Source: Acanthacorydalis orientalis | Lineage: Eukaryota; Arthropoda; Insecta; Megaloptera; Corydalidae | DNA length: 64,000 nt | Assembly (NCBI GenBank): GCA_034766995.1 | Contig: CM068316.1 | Location: 16,775,590-16,839,589, forward strand | Direction of reading: 5' to 3' | Shown: in pieces, positions 10,526 through 22,966 of the stretch | Numbering within the stretch: position 1 is the stretch's first letter | Layout of the letters: the number at the start of each line of letters is the position of its first letter | The notes under the pieces: generated by a model | The model's input: the letters and a program-made list of their open reading frames with translations, nothing else | Databases searched by the model: none | Told to the model about the DNA's origin: nothing | Position numbers and translations under genes: made by a program

Positions 10526-11582
10526 TTAGATTGAAGGAAATTAATGGCGGTTTATGACTTTCAGATTCATATACTTTTTTGTTAGTTAATAATTCACTTT
10601 ATTAATCGAAATAAGTATCACTAGAATCGACATACTTTTACGAATTCATCCCTCAAAACATCCCCACGACTTCAGTTGGTCGTTATGAATTGAAGGACGC
10701 TCGTGACCTTCTGCATCTTCAAGGTTATCATCCCCAACACAAATTTTTTGAAATTACCAATTGTAACGTACCTTCCTTAACACATTGGCGTCGGATGATG
10801 CATTTTCGCGTCATCCGTGTCTTTTACTTGGCGCCAGATGACGCTAAAATGCGTCATTGAGATTTTCATGTATAATAAATTTAAAAAGAAACCGTAAATT
10901 TGTCAAGCTCTCTGCATAAATACCAAAATAGAAAATTCAAGAATTGAAACAAATGTATATATATTTTCAATTTTTTTTTATCTCTTGATTATTGATACTG
11001 CAACTTGTATATACATTAGAGTGATATGGTAGAAATTCGACTCTTGGTCCTTTTCTTCTGAATGCAATCAGAGATGGAAGATATCTCTATCTTTGTCATA
11101 ATTAAATAACCGTAGTACATTTGATAAGATATTCTTTCTTCGACAGGATGAGAGTGGCACCTTTTTGTACTGTTGTGGCCTTTGCAACAGTCGCAGTTTT
11201 TTCTAACGTAACGTGATTGAAACAAAACACGCGAAATCTTCCCATCGCCACCTAAAATGCGGCTCCAAACGCCCCGGCGTCAATGTGTTAATAGTACCGA
11301 CACTAAAAGCATCGTTTAGTTTACGAGCATTTTCTGCTGCTTTACCATCCGTTTTGAATTCATACAAAAATCGTCCTTATTTTCTTCTTTTCCATCTTTA
11401 ATTTAATAACCCAATTTGAATCAAAATTAATAATAAAACAAAAATCGATGTTACCAAAATACAGACCGAAAAATCCACTTTAAAATAATATTAACATGAA
11501 CACGATAAAACGACACATTCATTAAAAAAGTAAGATTAGAATTCGGAAAACAAAAACTGCAATTATTTTCCTACCAAATTAA
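10526..11582 (-). mobile_element. mariner deletion derivative (HTH family, copy A) with nested MITE
   Basis: Left terminus TTAGATTGAAGGAAATTAAT after TA; right terminus on the minus strand TTAATTTGGTAGGAAAATAA. Read on the minus strand it holds the 5' leader, a start at 11395 (MEKKKIRTIF), a helix-turn-helix half (AAENARKLNDAFSVGT, then DDNLEDAEGHERPSIHNDQLK) and then passes directly to the 3' end, with no catalytic domain. A 507-bp TTAA-flanked element (10781-11287) interrupts it. Without that insertion it would be about 550 bp, as in the copies at 27036 and 52170. Confidence 0.85.
10781..11287. mobile_element. piggyBac-type non-autonomous element (MITE) with TTAA duplication
   Basis: Flanked by TTAA at 10777-10780 and 11288-11291. 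The ends are inverted repeats: CACATTGGCGTCGGATG on the left, CACATTGACGCCGGGGCG reading in from the right. Just inside the left end is a sub-terminal palindromic region (GATGACGC, GCGTCATC, GCGTCATT words). The paralogous mariner at 34077 has the uninterrupted site TTCTTTAATAGTACCC, which proves both the insertion and the TTAA duplication. Near the right end the plus strand reads GTFLYCCGLCNSRSFF, possibly a vestige of the Cys-rich C-terminus of a piggyBac transposase; that part is uncertain. Confidence 0.85.
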
Positions 11583-11858
11583 TCGAAATATTGGTAATAG
11601 TAGTTTATTGAGACTGAAAAAAAATATTTCGGTAGATATTAAAAAAAATTCGAGCATACGAAGAAATGAATTCCTTCCTAGTGTCATTCTTCAGGTGAAA
11701 ATACCCAAAATTTTACATAAACAGGATACAAAATTTGGTTAAACTTTGGAATATAGTTATACAAAACAATGGAATTTATATATTAAATTTTTAATAAAAG
11801 AATTATCGGAAAAAATAGTTTCATTTTATCTATTATCATTGGCACCAAATATGGACCA

Positions 11859-11863
<5 letters not shown>
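11583..11863. other. no gene seen
   Basis: AT-rich; nothing recognised. Confidence 0.4.
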
Positions 11864-11915
<52 letters not shown>

Positions 11916-11970
11916 GTATATATATATATATACATGTATATATATATATAGATATATATATATATGCATT
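11864..11970. repeat. compound (TA)n microsatellite
   Basis: TA array with TACG, TACATG and TAGATA interruptions. Confidence 0.95.
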
Positions 11971-12592
11971 ATGTATGTGTAATTTTGGTAAAATGAGTAT
12001 ATTTACCGCATGGGGTAACCAGAAAATAGATTACATTATTAAAATGACAACGTTCTAATATTGGATTTAGTAAAAGCTTAAAGCTGATAACACTTGTTGG
12101 TAAGAATGAACAGGCAGTAATTAAGAAAATAAATGAATAATAAATCCTTTAGGTAGACGTACATTATTTTCGATAATAACCCTTTGTTTTGAAATATTTG
12201 GATTGTCATTTAAACAAAGAATAGGATTATGAACAATTTGCTAAATATATTAGGTTTCATTTGAGAAACACATATCAAGGTACCGGCTTAAAATAATCCA
12301 AATAATTATTAGAATTACACAGCTAGTGTATTCTGTTACAATAAACGCTCGTTTATGTTTATTCTATTTATGGTATGCACTTAAGGAATATTTATAGTTT
12401 ATAGACATGTTCTCGTGGTTTTGTGTTCAGCGTATATGTTAGAATTTAATGAGATTTTACGAGAAGTATGCTTTTTTTAACCGTTAATACGTTTTAAGGT
12501 ATTAGATTAATTTTATTATTTCAATTTAGATTTTCACATGTAAGTATTAACGAGGGCGCAGGGATTAAGAAGTCAAATTATTTTTTATTTAT
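11971..12592. other. no gene seen
   Basis: AT-rich unique-looking DNA; nothing recognised. Confidence 0.4.
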
Positions 12593-12594
12593 TA

Positions 12595-13857
12595 GGTGTT
12601 GGAGTTAATTCGTAGCATTTAGTACAATCTTCCATTGTTCCTTTTAACCAAATATTCCCCGTAAAACAGCTGTCCTTAGGCGTCAGTTTCAGTATATGTC
12701 ATTTGGTTGAAGCGTAAATAACAACATTTTGTACTTTATCGAATATGTCGAATTTCGTGCCGGATAAATTGTTTTTGCGGAGAGTTTTACTTCATTACTT
12801 TAACATGAAAAAACGTGCGGCCGAAAGTCATCGTATTTTAGTGGAAGTTTATGGTGATCATGCTCTAGCTGAGCAAACGTGTCGGAAGTGATTTGCACGT
12901 TTTAAAAGTGGTGATTTCTACTTGAAAGGCAAAGAACGACCCGGACAGCCGAAAAAGTTCGACGATGAAGAATTGGAGGCATTGCTTAATGAAGACCCAT
13001 GTCAAATACTTCAAGAATTGTCTGAATCGTTGGAAGTTGACTTGTCAACGGTAGGAAAACGTCTTAAAGCCATGGCAATGATCCAAAGCAAGGAAATTGG
13101 GTCCTACGCGAATTGAAACCGAGGGACATTGAAAGTCGTTTTTCTACCTGTGAACTGCTGCTTCAACAGGAGAAAAGGAAGAGATTTTTGCATCGAATTG
13201 TCACGGGCGATGAAAAGTAGATCGGTTACGACAATCTCAAGCGCAGAAATTCATGGGTTAAGCCCGATCAACCATTAACACCAGCGGCGAAGCCAAATAT
13301 CTATGGATCCAAGCTCATGCTCTGTATTTGGTAGGATCATAAGGATGTGATCTACTATGAGCTGCTCACACCGAATGAAACCATCACTGGGGATCGCTAT
13401 CGACTACAATTGATGTGCTTGAGCCGTGCATTGAAGGAAAAACGACTGAAATACTTTGAAAGACACGACAAAGTGATTTTGCAGCACGACAATGCTCGTC
13501 CGCACGTCGCAAAACCAGTCAAAACATACTTGGAAACGCTCAAATGGGAAGTTCTACCCAACCCACCGTATTCTCCAGATATTTCTCCTTCTGATTACCA
13601 CTTGTTTAGACCGATGAGTCATAGCTTGTCTGGGCAGAAGCTCACTTCTTATGAAGATTGCAAAAAATGGGTCGATTCGTGGATTGCATCTAAAAGCGAG
13701 GCGTTCTTCCGACGTGGTATTCGTCTCCTGCCCGAAAGATGGGAAAAAGTAATGGCTAACGATGGACAATACTTTGAATGATATGTTTTTTTCAATTTCA
13801 TTTAAAATAAACGATCTTTTTTCATGAAGAAAACGCTACGAATTAATTCCAACACCC
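12595..13857 (+). mobile_element. mariner element, mauritiana-like lineage, copy 2
   Basis: 5' TIR GGTGTTGGAGTTAATTCG, and 3' terminus read inward GGGTGTTGGAATTAATTCG, flanked by TA at 12593-12594 and 13858-13859 (target-site duplication). It is 1263 bp long and collinear with the copy at 896-2176, which has the same 5' leader and 3' trailer. Confidence 0.93.
12745..13781 (+). pseudogene. mariner transposase, nearly full length with few lesions
   Basis: Starts MSNFVPDKLFLRRVLLHYFN and reads through the HTH half (HALAEQTCRK, KERPGQPKKFDDEELEALL, LSESLEVDLSTVGKRLKAM). Lesions: TGA replacing a Trp codon at 12889-12891; one base lost near 13085 (AAAA to AAA), shifting the frame; TAG replacing Trp in VTGDEKW at 13218-13220; TAG in the IWWD motif at 13332-13334. 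The catalytic domain then continues open from 13347: ILQHDNARPHVAKPVK with the second Asp, DISPSDYHLF with the third, ending GIRLLPERWEKVMANDGQYFE. The family-typical residues are better kept here than in copy 1. About 345 residues when intact; it acts in the nucleus on its own TIRs. Confidence 0.92.
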
Positions 13858-13987
13858 TATAGTATTTTAGTTCAGTTCGATACTAAAATACAATTGAACT
13901 AAAATATTAAATGAGGGATAACACACTTTTTTCAATTTTTGTGTTTTTTTTGAAATTCTTTCATGTGGAAGCCTAAGTTGAATCACC

Positions 13988-14000
13988 TATATATATATAA

Positions 14001-14054
<54 letters not shown>

Positions 14055-14100
14055 CATTTATATTTTATTAAAATATTTATATATATATATATATATTTAT
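13988..14100. repeat. (TA)n microsatellites
   Basis: Two TA arrays (13988-14052 and about 14079-14100) separated by an AT-rich spacer. Confidence 0.9.
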
Positions 14101-15137
14101 ATTCAAATTTTAATATTTTTTCATAAGGATATATAAGCGTGTGCATTTAATGCTACAGAATTTCGTGGATGTGAAGAGAAATCATTTTTAAAGAAATATT
14201 TTACACAAAACATCAGTCAATGGCTCGAATTTAAAACTCGTTTTAGTCAAATCAAATTGCTCCGCAGAGCTGAACTACATAACCGTCGTTATTATTATAT
14301 TTCATTTCTCAAGTGACAGTAAAATAGACGTCCTCCTCAATACTGACGTCCATATAGATTGTTTTTCCTAGCGTCAATAATTCGTAAAAAATTATTTTAT
14401 CACACATAATATTCTTTTTATAAGTGATTGGAAAATAACAAATAAGTAAATAATTAAATAAGAATTTTATATTGTTTAATTTCTTTTATAATTAGTATTT
14501 TGATTGTATTGTATAGGTATTTGAAAGATGTCTTCATAATTAACAAATAAATTATCAAATAAATATTACAAAAATCTATTAAATAATATTTACAGGTATT
14601 AATTGTAAATTGACATATATCCGTCCAGATGAAGAAAATTCTTCATTTAAGAGCCAATCACTAACGACCAAATGATAAAAAAATCGTCATTTGCTTCTTC
14701 AAATAAATGAATGATTATTGTTTTTTTTAAATCCAAAAAAAATAAAATGAAATTTTTACTAAACGCAGATATTTCTATGCAAAAGTTATTTTTAGCTTTA
14801 GTTGTGTCATAATTATATAAACGTAAGACAAATGTGTTTAAAAATTTATTATCCAGACCTGTTTACAGTAATACTTTATTCAAAGACAAAGCACTTGTGT
14901 GTGCGGGTATTTAAAAAATTACAAAATTATTTTCGTTTATCTATTTTCTTCCTATTCATCTATTTTTTTCAAATAATAAAATATACATTAAATGGACAGC
15001 GAAAAAGAGTTAGATGAAATTTGTGTGGATAATTTATCATCACAATTGGATTTAAAAATAATTTCGATAAATTATTTTCATTAAATAACGAAAACATTTT
15101 TTAAATTTGTCATTTAAAGACAAAAATAGTTTAGTTT
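14101..15137. other. no gene seen
   Basis: About 1 kb of AT-rich DNA. A short frame MDSEKELDEICVDNLSSQLD at about 14993 lies upstream of the piggyBac fragment and could belong to its 5' part; that is not established. Confidence 0.35.
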
Positions 15138-15503
15138 ATGCACACGAAATATAATAAAACTATAATAAATACAAAATATAATAAGTGTGGCAATGACATT
15201 GAAGATCTTATAAAATATAATTTTAATAGTGACGATATCACTGATAGTGATGATGTTATTGTGAAAAGAAAACGCCTACGTTTAATTCCTTTACAGTTTA
15301 GTGACTCTGAAAGTGATAGTGATTCTGAAGATGATTTATGGTGTGATATTGACATAGAACCAAATTTAGAACCTTTTGAAGGACTGTCTGGTGTGAAAAT
15401 TTTACCGAAGTCACCCGAACATGTACAAGAGGTGACAAATTTATTTATTGGAAATAATCTTTTTGAAAGTTATTTTCCGACTGAAAAAAAATTTAAAGTA
15501 TAG
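15138..15503 (+). pseudogene. piggyBac-type transposase, N-terminal fragment
   Basis: An intact 121-residue frame. It has an Asn/Asp/Ser-rich acidic N-terminus (NSDDITDSDD, SDSESDSDSEDD), a basic patch VKRKRLRL, then EPFEGLSGVKILPKSPEHVQ and EVTNLFIGNNLFESYF. The latter correspond to the conserved F-x-G-x-SG-x-K and p-x-d-x-f-x-l-F-f motifs at the start of the piggyBac DDE_Tnp_1_7 domain. It stops at KKFKV before any catalytic residue, far short of the roughly 580 residues of the family. No TTAA/TIR pair was found around it. A domesticated short protein is possible but not supported. Confidence 0.75.
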
Positions 15504-15699
15504 AAATAAATATAAATTCATATCATTTCATTTAGCAAAATTTCATTATAATATATGTGATCATTTAAACGCTGTGATGTTTTAATATAAAACATAGTGA
15601 ATACACAAATTGTATCAAAAAATGTCTGCCTTTGGGTGATGGCGATCCAAAAATATGTGTTAAGGAAAAAAACGCGGTACACCAAATAACAACTTGCAG

Positions 15700-16595
15700 T
15701 CAATGCTGACCAATTCTGGCCGTAAACGATACGAACTTCTCATGCATTTTTTCAATTTCTTGATAATATTTTTCTGCTATTATTGTTTCACCAGGATTTA
15801 AGAAGTTATAGTAGATGATTCCACTTGTCGACCACTAAACAGTGATCATCTTTTTTTCATAAAGTTTTGGTTTAGAAAACGGTTTTGGTTCTTCTTCCCG
15901 GTCTATCCACTGTGATCAACGTTTCCAATTGTTGTAGGTAATCCACTTTTCATTACATGTGACAATGCGATCAAGAAAGTGATCATTTTTGTTACACAAA
16001 AGAACATAGAGCAGACTTCGTTTCGCCGAATTACTTGATGTTCGTTTAGTTCATACAGCATTCATTTATCCAGCTTTTTTGTGTTTTCAATTACACCCAA
16101 ATATCGAACAATTGTTAAATGATCAACATTGAGTTCTTCTGCCATCTCTCGTGTTGTTTTACGTGGGTTCGGTTCAATTATAGTTCTTAAATTATTATTG
16201 CCTATATCTGAAGGACAATCAAAGACCCTCCTCATCATCAAAGCTTTCGTTTCCATCACGAAATTTTTGGAACTAGTGTTTAACTGTACGTTCACTAATT
16301 GACTCTTTGCCAAAAACAAAATTTGATATTTCGAGCAGTTTCGGTTGCTTTACGTCTCAATTTAAAGTTGCAAAACGAAATCTCGGAAATTTGCTTTTTT
16401 TCATGACTAATTTAAAAGGTTATATCCAACAATACTAAATAATGAAAACAATAGACATAATCTGAAATCAGTAGTGCTAATTTCATTATTTTCAATGATG
16501 AATCACAATGACTATAATAAAAGATAACGGTAATTCGAAAATCGGCATCCAAGCTTAAAATGATAAAAACTGCAATTATTTTTGCACCAACCTAA
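15700..16595 (-). mobile_element. antisense mariner (Hsmar1/cecropia-like TIR), 3' truncated
   Basis: The right end on the minus strand is TTAGGTTGGTGCAAAAATAA, followed on the plus strand by TA (16596-16597); this is close to the classical Hsmar1-type TIR. The coding relic runs left to about 15715, where mariner similarity stops. No left TIR was found. Confidence 0.82.
15715..16404 (-). pseudogene. mariner transposase, first catalytic Asp replaced
   Basis: Start near 16404 (MKKKQISEI), then KATETARNIKF, the HTH half FRDGNESFDDEE (frameshifted) and TTREMAEELNVDHLTIVRYL (about 16090-16155). The first catalytic block reads DRIVTCNEKWITY, so the Asp codon is now Asn (15952-15954). Then GIIYYNFLNPGETIIAEKYY and IEKMHEKF. 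The second and third Asp blocks are missing. Several frameshifts and stops. It is related to the HTH deletion family by start sequence and TIR, and may represent a longer relative. Confidence 0.8.
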
Positions 16596-16599
16596 TACA

Positions 16600-17776
16600 T
16601 AACTGTGACGGAAATATTTAACATTAAAAATTTCCATTATTTTGAAATTCTATCTATGATATTATTTCTTTTTTTCATTACTGCAATATTTAGCATGCAT
16701 AAGAACCCAACTATCATATTTTATACTGTCGCATATAATAAACATGAATTTAAATCAAATAATATAACTGTGAAATTAATAATACTAATCATTATAATTT
16801 TGATTGTTCAAATTTATACATTTTGTTAATTGAATCATAACTTTATAAACAACTGTATAATATTAAATGATAACAGTTACAATAAAATAAGATAGTGGTA
16901 TTAATTCTTTCCGTTTATTTTCTATCCCTTTGTACAATGTACACGTATACGTATTTTCCATTTTAGAATGTACCGCACAAGACGCATAATCTTACACGCT
17001 CGTTATTTTTCTTTTCCTTATCCATGCTTCCAGACTGAAATTTACTGCTATTCGTTTTTGTTTCATTTTAAACTTAAAGACATAATTGACTCCATTTACA
17101 TTATGTGGGAACGTTTAGTACAATTGCAATAATTCTTTATTGATGAAATCTCATTATCTGGAATACTTTTTTCTTTTTATCTTTGTATGAATTTATTCTT
17201 TCATTTTTCTGTACTATTAAATAAAAAAAGTTTAAATATTTCAAAATTGAAAATATGTAATATTTATCTGGTGTCTCTGAATAATTTTTTTTAAACATCT
17301 ATAGAATGATTTCAATATCGATTCGTTACCCTCGTCTATTTATTCAGACATAAATATCAGAAATTATGTAAGCATAACAATAATAAATATCTATCTTAAA
17401 GTAAGTTTATTTAACTATTGTTTATATAGCATGGTTGTTAGTACATTTAATATGAATTGTTTGCATATGAGAATATTAATTTTATTTTGAGTAAAGCAAA
17501 CATATTATAAATTAATTCATTTGTGTGTATTGATTCATAATATGTAAACATTAAAATGTATTAATGTCAGTCAGTCCAAATTACATCAAGCAAAAGTCAT
17601 AACTAGCTATTATATAATATGATGAAAATTTACATGATAAATTTCAATTCGACGAAACTTAACACGTGTATCTTTGTATAATTGAGTCTTGAAACTTCTT
17701 GTGGATGTACACACCAATACGTACATTTGGATTATACATTCATAATAGAATAATTGACTCAATGTTTTTGTGTCAT
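16600..17776. other. no gene seen
   Basis: AT-rich DNA; nothing recognised on either strand. Confidence 0.4.
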
Positions 17777-17838
17777 ATATATATATATATATATACACAT
17801 ATATGTAATTTATACAAATATACATATACACATGATGT

Positions 17839-17873
<35 letters not shown>
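17777..17873. repeat. compound (TA)n / (CA)n microsatellite
   Basis: TA arrays around short CACACACA and TACATATACACATG interruptions. Confidence 0.9.
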
Positions 17874-17875
<2 letters not shown>

Positions 17876-17911
17876 CCATACATACACATATACACAAGAA
17901 TATTCGTAGTA

Positions 17912-18403
17912 CAAATTAATTCGGTGCCTTTTTTATATAAAATGAATTTTTATTTCCGGAAAAATGGAATACATTTCAATCTACAAAATATCTCCCATTA
18001 TTTTATATAACTTTACTCTATTTGTCGAGTATCTGATGAGTCCCTTGCCGAAAAAAATAGCGGCTTTGAGTGGATGAAGTTGCAATGAATTTTCGGATTT
18101 ATTCCACTGTTTCAGCATTTTTGCAAAAAGTTTGTTACAATACCTTCCCCCAAAGCTTAAATTATTCCCGCAGCTTCTGTAGCATTTCTTTCAACCAAAA
18201 TGAGAATTGTATGCAATGCATAATATGCTGCTTTTAGGACATCATCGTGTTTACTACTCTTTTGTGAGGTTATAACAATTAGTTTGTTAAATTATATAGT
18301 GTTTTTAAATGTTAAGACTGAAATTTCAAATTCCTAGAATGACGAAAAAATATTTTAATTTAAAAAAGATTTATGATTGATTCAATTTAAAGGCACAGAA
18401 TTA

Positions 18404-18408
<5 letters not shown>
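17912..18408 (-). mobile_element. mariner deletion derivative, 497 bp, second lineage
   Basis: TIRs CAAATTAATTCGGTGCC at the left and AAATTAATTCTGTGCC reading in from the right, with TA at 17910-17911 and at 18409-18410. On the minus strand a decayed N-terminus (about 18250-18180) is followed almost at once by C-terminal remnants and the 3' trailer (AAATGTATTCCATTTTTCC region). The catalytic core is missing. It is related to the longer copy at 56592-57873 and supplies the empty site for the LINE inserted there. Confidence 0.8.
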
Positions 18409-18448
<40 letters not shown>

Positions 18449-18452
18449 CATA
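18405..18452. repeat. (TA)n microsatellite
   Basis: TA array bridging two antisense mariner relics (ends near 18408 and 18460). Confidence 0.9.
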
Positions 18453-18464
18453 TGAAACAATATA

Positions 18465-19163
18465 AAAGGTTCCGTAACCTGATAATTAAAGACTGTATTT
18501 ATCTTTTTAAAAGTGTTTTATTTTTCAATATAATCTCCTTAAAGTTCAGTACACCTTGTACAACAATGTTTCAATGCCTTTATTCCAACCAGCACCGATT
18601 TTTCATTGTGTTCAAACTATCTGTTTACTGCCGCTTTAAGTTCATCATTTGAAACAATTGCTTTCCAGTAAGAAATTTTTCGAGATTTGGAAATAAATAG
18701 AAGTCAAACGCAGCTAAATCAAATGAATGAGCGGATTTAGGGGCAACTCATACTATAATTCAACTGCAATTCAAATACGTATTCGATTGTTTTTACTTAA
18801 TTATCATCAAAGGTAGAACTCGTCTCACCGATAGCACTTTCATACCTAATTCTGTGGTTTTGATATGAAACTCTCGTCTATCTAAAGTACTTATAGCTTT
18901 AACGCGTTCAGACACCTTATATTGACGATCCTCTAAAATAATATCTTGCATTTTATTGATGATTTATGGTGTCGTTACACTTTTGGGCGTTCACTATGGG
19001 GTTTACTGACCACGTTTAATTTCTATAGATTTTTTTTAAATTATGAATGAAGGTGCATTGTCTTTTAACCCAGTTTTTATTTCAGTAAAAAGTACAATTG
19101 GTGTTAAACCTTTTTTTAACAAAAAAAAAACATTATCACCACACGATGTTCAATTTTATCTAC
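18465..19163 (-). pseudogene. mariner transposase relic lacking the central catalytic part
   Basis: Minus strand: VDKIEHRVVIMFFF (Met codon changed, about 19163), KDNAPSFI, HSERPK, then MQDIILEDRQYKVSERVKAI and ELGMKVLSVRRVLPL (about 18810-18960). The reading then jumps to SFDLAAFDFYLFPNLEKFLTGKQ (about 18665-18730), the block of the third catalytic Asp, and to a C-terminus ending near 18530. The first and second Asp blocks are absent. Multiple frameshifts. Left boundary near 18460 at the (TA)n; TIRs not resolved. Confidence 0.75.
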
Positions 19164-20331
19164 TTTAAAAATACACTGAGGTTTAAAAAGCTGTTTACAA
19201 GAAACTATTATCTTATAAACTTGATAATCTACAGATATACATAAAACAGATATAGAAATATAATGAAACAAACATTTTAGACATAACATCGACATCATAT
19301 ACCAGATCTCGAAATTTTCTAGCTGTCCTCATATTATAGTATTATATTTTTGAGATAATTCATTTTAAAAAAATATTATTTTATTAAAGAATTTATAAAA
19401 AAACACAATAACATCGTTAAAATAGATCAAGTTACTGCTAATAAAAAATATTTGTTATTTTTTTAGGAACAGTTCTATACGAAATTTTATTTATTATTAT
19501 CCAGCACACGAGGCTTTTTAATTTTTGATTTCTTTTATTAATAAAGTAGTATAGTTATGTAAATAATCAAAAAATCGTATTAAAAAATGAAATACACAGT
19601 TTAAAAAGAATACATTTTTAGTTTATTATTTATTTATGGTTTAATTTCTTAATTAGTAGTTATAATCATTCGATATAATTGATTAAATTTAAGCATTCCA
19701 TCTCTCTAAGAAAATAAATTAAGAAGTGAATTATAATAAAAATAAGAAATTTCTAATTAAATAAGAAATTATTCGATATTAAATTTTATATATATATATA
19801 TGTATTTGAGGGAGGAAAATAATGGATTTAACAGAAAAATTGATAAGCGAAAATTATTATTTCTGAGCGAATAAATCAATGAAAAAATAATTTATTTTCA
19901 AAAAATAAAGTCTCAATTAACAGAATTTGATTTAGTCGAGATAAACAAATGCGAAGAAAATATTTCTTTGAACAAATTTAAGAAAAAGCAATATAATGAA
20001 TGTCTCCAGTACAAAAAATTGATAGTAGTTTAATTTAACCACAAAAAATTATTTTAAAATATCTAACTGAAATACCCTTTTTTATTAACAAATCATAGGC
20101 AGTCTGAATGAATCTTATTGACTTTAGACAAAAATTTGAACTGTAAATAAAATACTGATTTTAATTTTTACACATGAATTTTTACCTCACCCTGAAAGCA
20201 TTACATTTTTTCCGATTAAACAGTTTTAATAATTAATTAAAATTTTATTTATGGTTTGTGGGGTAAGTAGTAAATGCAATTGTGATAATGAATCTATCCA
20301 GTAGTTGGGTAGAAAAACACAAAGTATAATA

Positions 20332-20333
<2 letters not shown>
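19164..20333. other. no gene seen
   Basis: AT-rich DNA without recognised features. Confidence 0.4.
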
Positions 20334-20370
<37 letters not shown>

Positions 20371-20400
20371 TATGTATATATATAAATATATCTGTGTATC

Positions 20401-20443
<43 letters not shown>
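20334..20443. repeat. compound (TA)n microsatellite
   Basis: TA arrays with AAATAAATA and CTGTGTATC interruptions. Confidence 0.92.
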
Positions 20444-20447
<4 letters not shown>

Positions 20448-20629
20448 TATAAACTATTATCTATTAATTTATCTTTAATATATTTTTGGGTTGGTGAACA
20501 GAAATTATTCTAGACTAACTTGGTACGAAAGTAGACAGAGGTCATTCTAGAAAATCTATCTTAGCAATAAATTTAATTAATTCCCTTATGTTCTCTTATA
20601 TACATAACCATTCAAACTGCACACATACA

Positions 20630-20633
<4 letters not shown>

Positions 20634-20678
<45 letters not shown>
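20634..20678. repeat. (TA)n microsatellite
   Basis: Pure TA array. Confidence 0.93.
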
Positions 20679-20679
<1 letters not shown>

Positions 20680-21306
20680 CGTTCATGTTTGTCTATAAGA
20701 AAATGAGCATGTACTCCAAAGTATGTCACATGTAGTGCACTTGGACGTAAAGTATCTTTAATCTTGCAAATCTATTTGAGATGGCTACATCGTCTGACAC
20801 ATTTCAGTGACATTTGAATACCTATGTCAGTTTAATACCCTTACTAAATATACACAGACAAGATTAAACCAGTGACATTCAGAAAGTGTTATTCTGATGT
20901 TGTAATTAGACGATAGTTCATATATATTACTTGGGTCTATGAATCTATATTAAATTTACAGATAATCGAACAAGTATAGAGGAAAGGAAATATAAATATT
21001 TTGGAAATGTATGAAGTGATTCCTAATTTTTAAGTATTTGTAATTTAATAGAGATCTGAGATGGTTTTCTCACAATATAGTTCTGACACTGTGCCTAAAT
21101 TCACTTTCACAAAATGAATTTTTCACTAGCCTAACAAACCACAAACATTTTTTTTGATTAAAAATGTTGAATAATTGATTATTGCTTTTTTGTCTATTTA
21201 AATGGCGACGAGATCATTCACAATGAGTTAACGTACAAAAAAATCAAATTTTCTTTATCTTAGTGCTCTAAGGATAATAAAATTGGTAACAAAACGCACA
21301 TAAGTA
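20679..21306. other. no gene; includes partner of repeat at 9460-9660
   Basis: About 21150-21220 is similar to the segment at 9510-9600. No coding sequence was recognised. Confidence 0.35.
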
Positions 21307-21392
21307 TTAGGTTGGTAGAAAAATAATTGCGGTGTATGACATTCAAATTCATATATATATTTTTAATTTAAGTGTTTCTAAGTGGTTTTTAT
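21307..21392 (-). mobile_element. mariner 3' end (HTH deletion family, copy F)
   Basis: Starts with TTAGGTTGGTAGAAAAATAA after TA and follows the 3' end of the copy at 34077 (GTATGAC, CATATA, TTAATTTAAGTG words) until about 21392. Only this end survives. Confidence 0.75.
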
Positions 21393-21919
21393 AAAAGATA
21401 ATTAATCACAGAAAAAATTATTAAAGGATTCTGAGTTTAAAAAAAATATATTTGGAAGACAACGTATAAGACATACTCGATGACTTAAGTACAATTTTCC
21501 ATGTAAATGGATATTCGTATTGAAAAGTATTGTATCTTAAGTAATATATTAGAGTAATTTTTATAATAATCTTATATTATAGCTTATATATATATTTATC
21601 TTATATTATAACTGTAATAATACTATTTGATAAAAATGCTTAAATTAGAAGTTCACATAAATTCTGAGAGAAAAAAATAGAGGAAACTTCTTATTTTGAT
21701 TAATAACATTGCAGTCGATTATTATCGTCATCATTTTTTATATATTTTTTTATCTATAACTCATTCTTTAAAGGCTGCATTATTTTATAAATTCTAACTT
21801 TTTTTCAATTATGCATCTAATTTTCTAGTTTTTCTAACTTTTTTAGATAATTTTAAGGACAGTGAAATTAGTGTGCGCTTAATCTTTTAATCTTATTTAG
21901 TCGACTAATAGTACCTTTA
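21393..21919. other. no gene seen
   Basis: AT-rich DNA; nothing recognised. Confidence 0.4.
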
Positions 21920-22093
<174 letters not shown>

Positions 22094-22966
22094 TATACAC
22101 ATAGGAAATGAAATTTCATCATACAAATCACAGAATTTTCTTCCTGGTTGAACTATTTAATCACTGGTATCATACATCATATCGTATCATACTGAATATT
22201 TTGATTAGAAAAAATATTTGGTTTGTTGTGAATAAAAATTTATTTGTAAAACTGAATTTATTCACAGTACCAGAAAATTATAAATGTATAAATATATCAT
22301 TTTAAATTTTATATAGTAAAATTTATTGAAAGGACCTGTTCATTCAAAAAAAACTACATTTAATAAAAGTGCAGTTTATTCCGGTCTTGAATTAAATTAT
22401 TTATTTTTTCATTTTACACATATTTTTATATTTGAAACACATTTTTTAGATCGTTATTTTTGATTTAATTTTTATCAGTCGAAATTTCAAGATATATTTT
22501 ATCTTACTTTTTCTATCAAAAACCGAATAAACTAAATTTGTCTCCTTCTACGTTTCTTCAATGTACACATTTTAAAAAATTATTGTGTAAAGGTTATTGA
22601 AATATACAACAAAGAAGTCTTTCAGGACACGTTGCAGACAACACTACGCTCGCTGAAATGCAAAACTACATTGGGAATAAGGAGAGTATACATGTTTGTA
22701 GTAAAGTAGATAAAACTGGTATATTTACAGAACAGCCTTGTATATAAAGTGTTCATAAAGTTCTTAACTATGCTTATGAAATTATAGTGATTTACTTTGG
22801 ATCATCAGACATTCTTGAAAATGTATACAAAATATAATGGTTGTATTTTATCTATTTAATTTTTTCTAACCTAATACAACGTTGTACAAAATTTTAATAT
22901 CATATTTATGTAATCAATGTTATTATTTTTAGATTTTATATAGTTTTTATGAAATTAACTTTTCAG

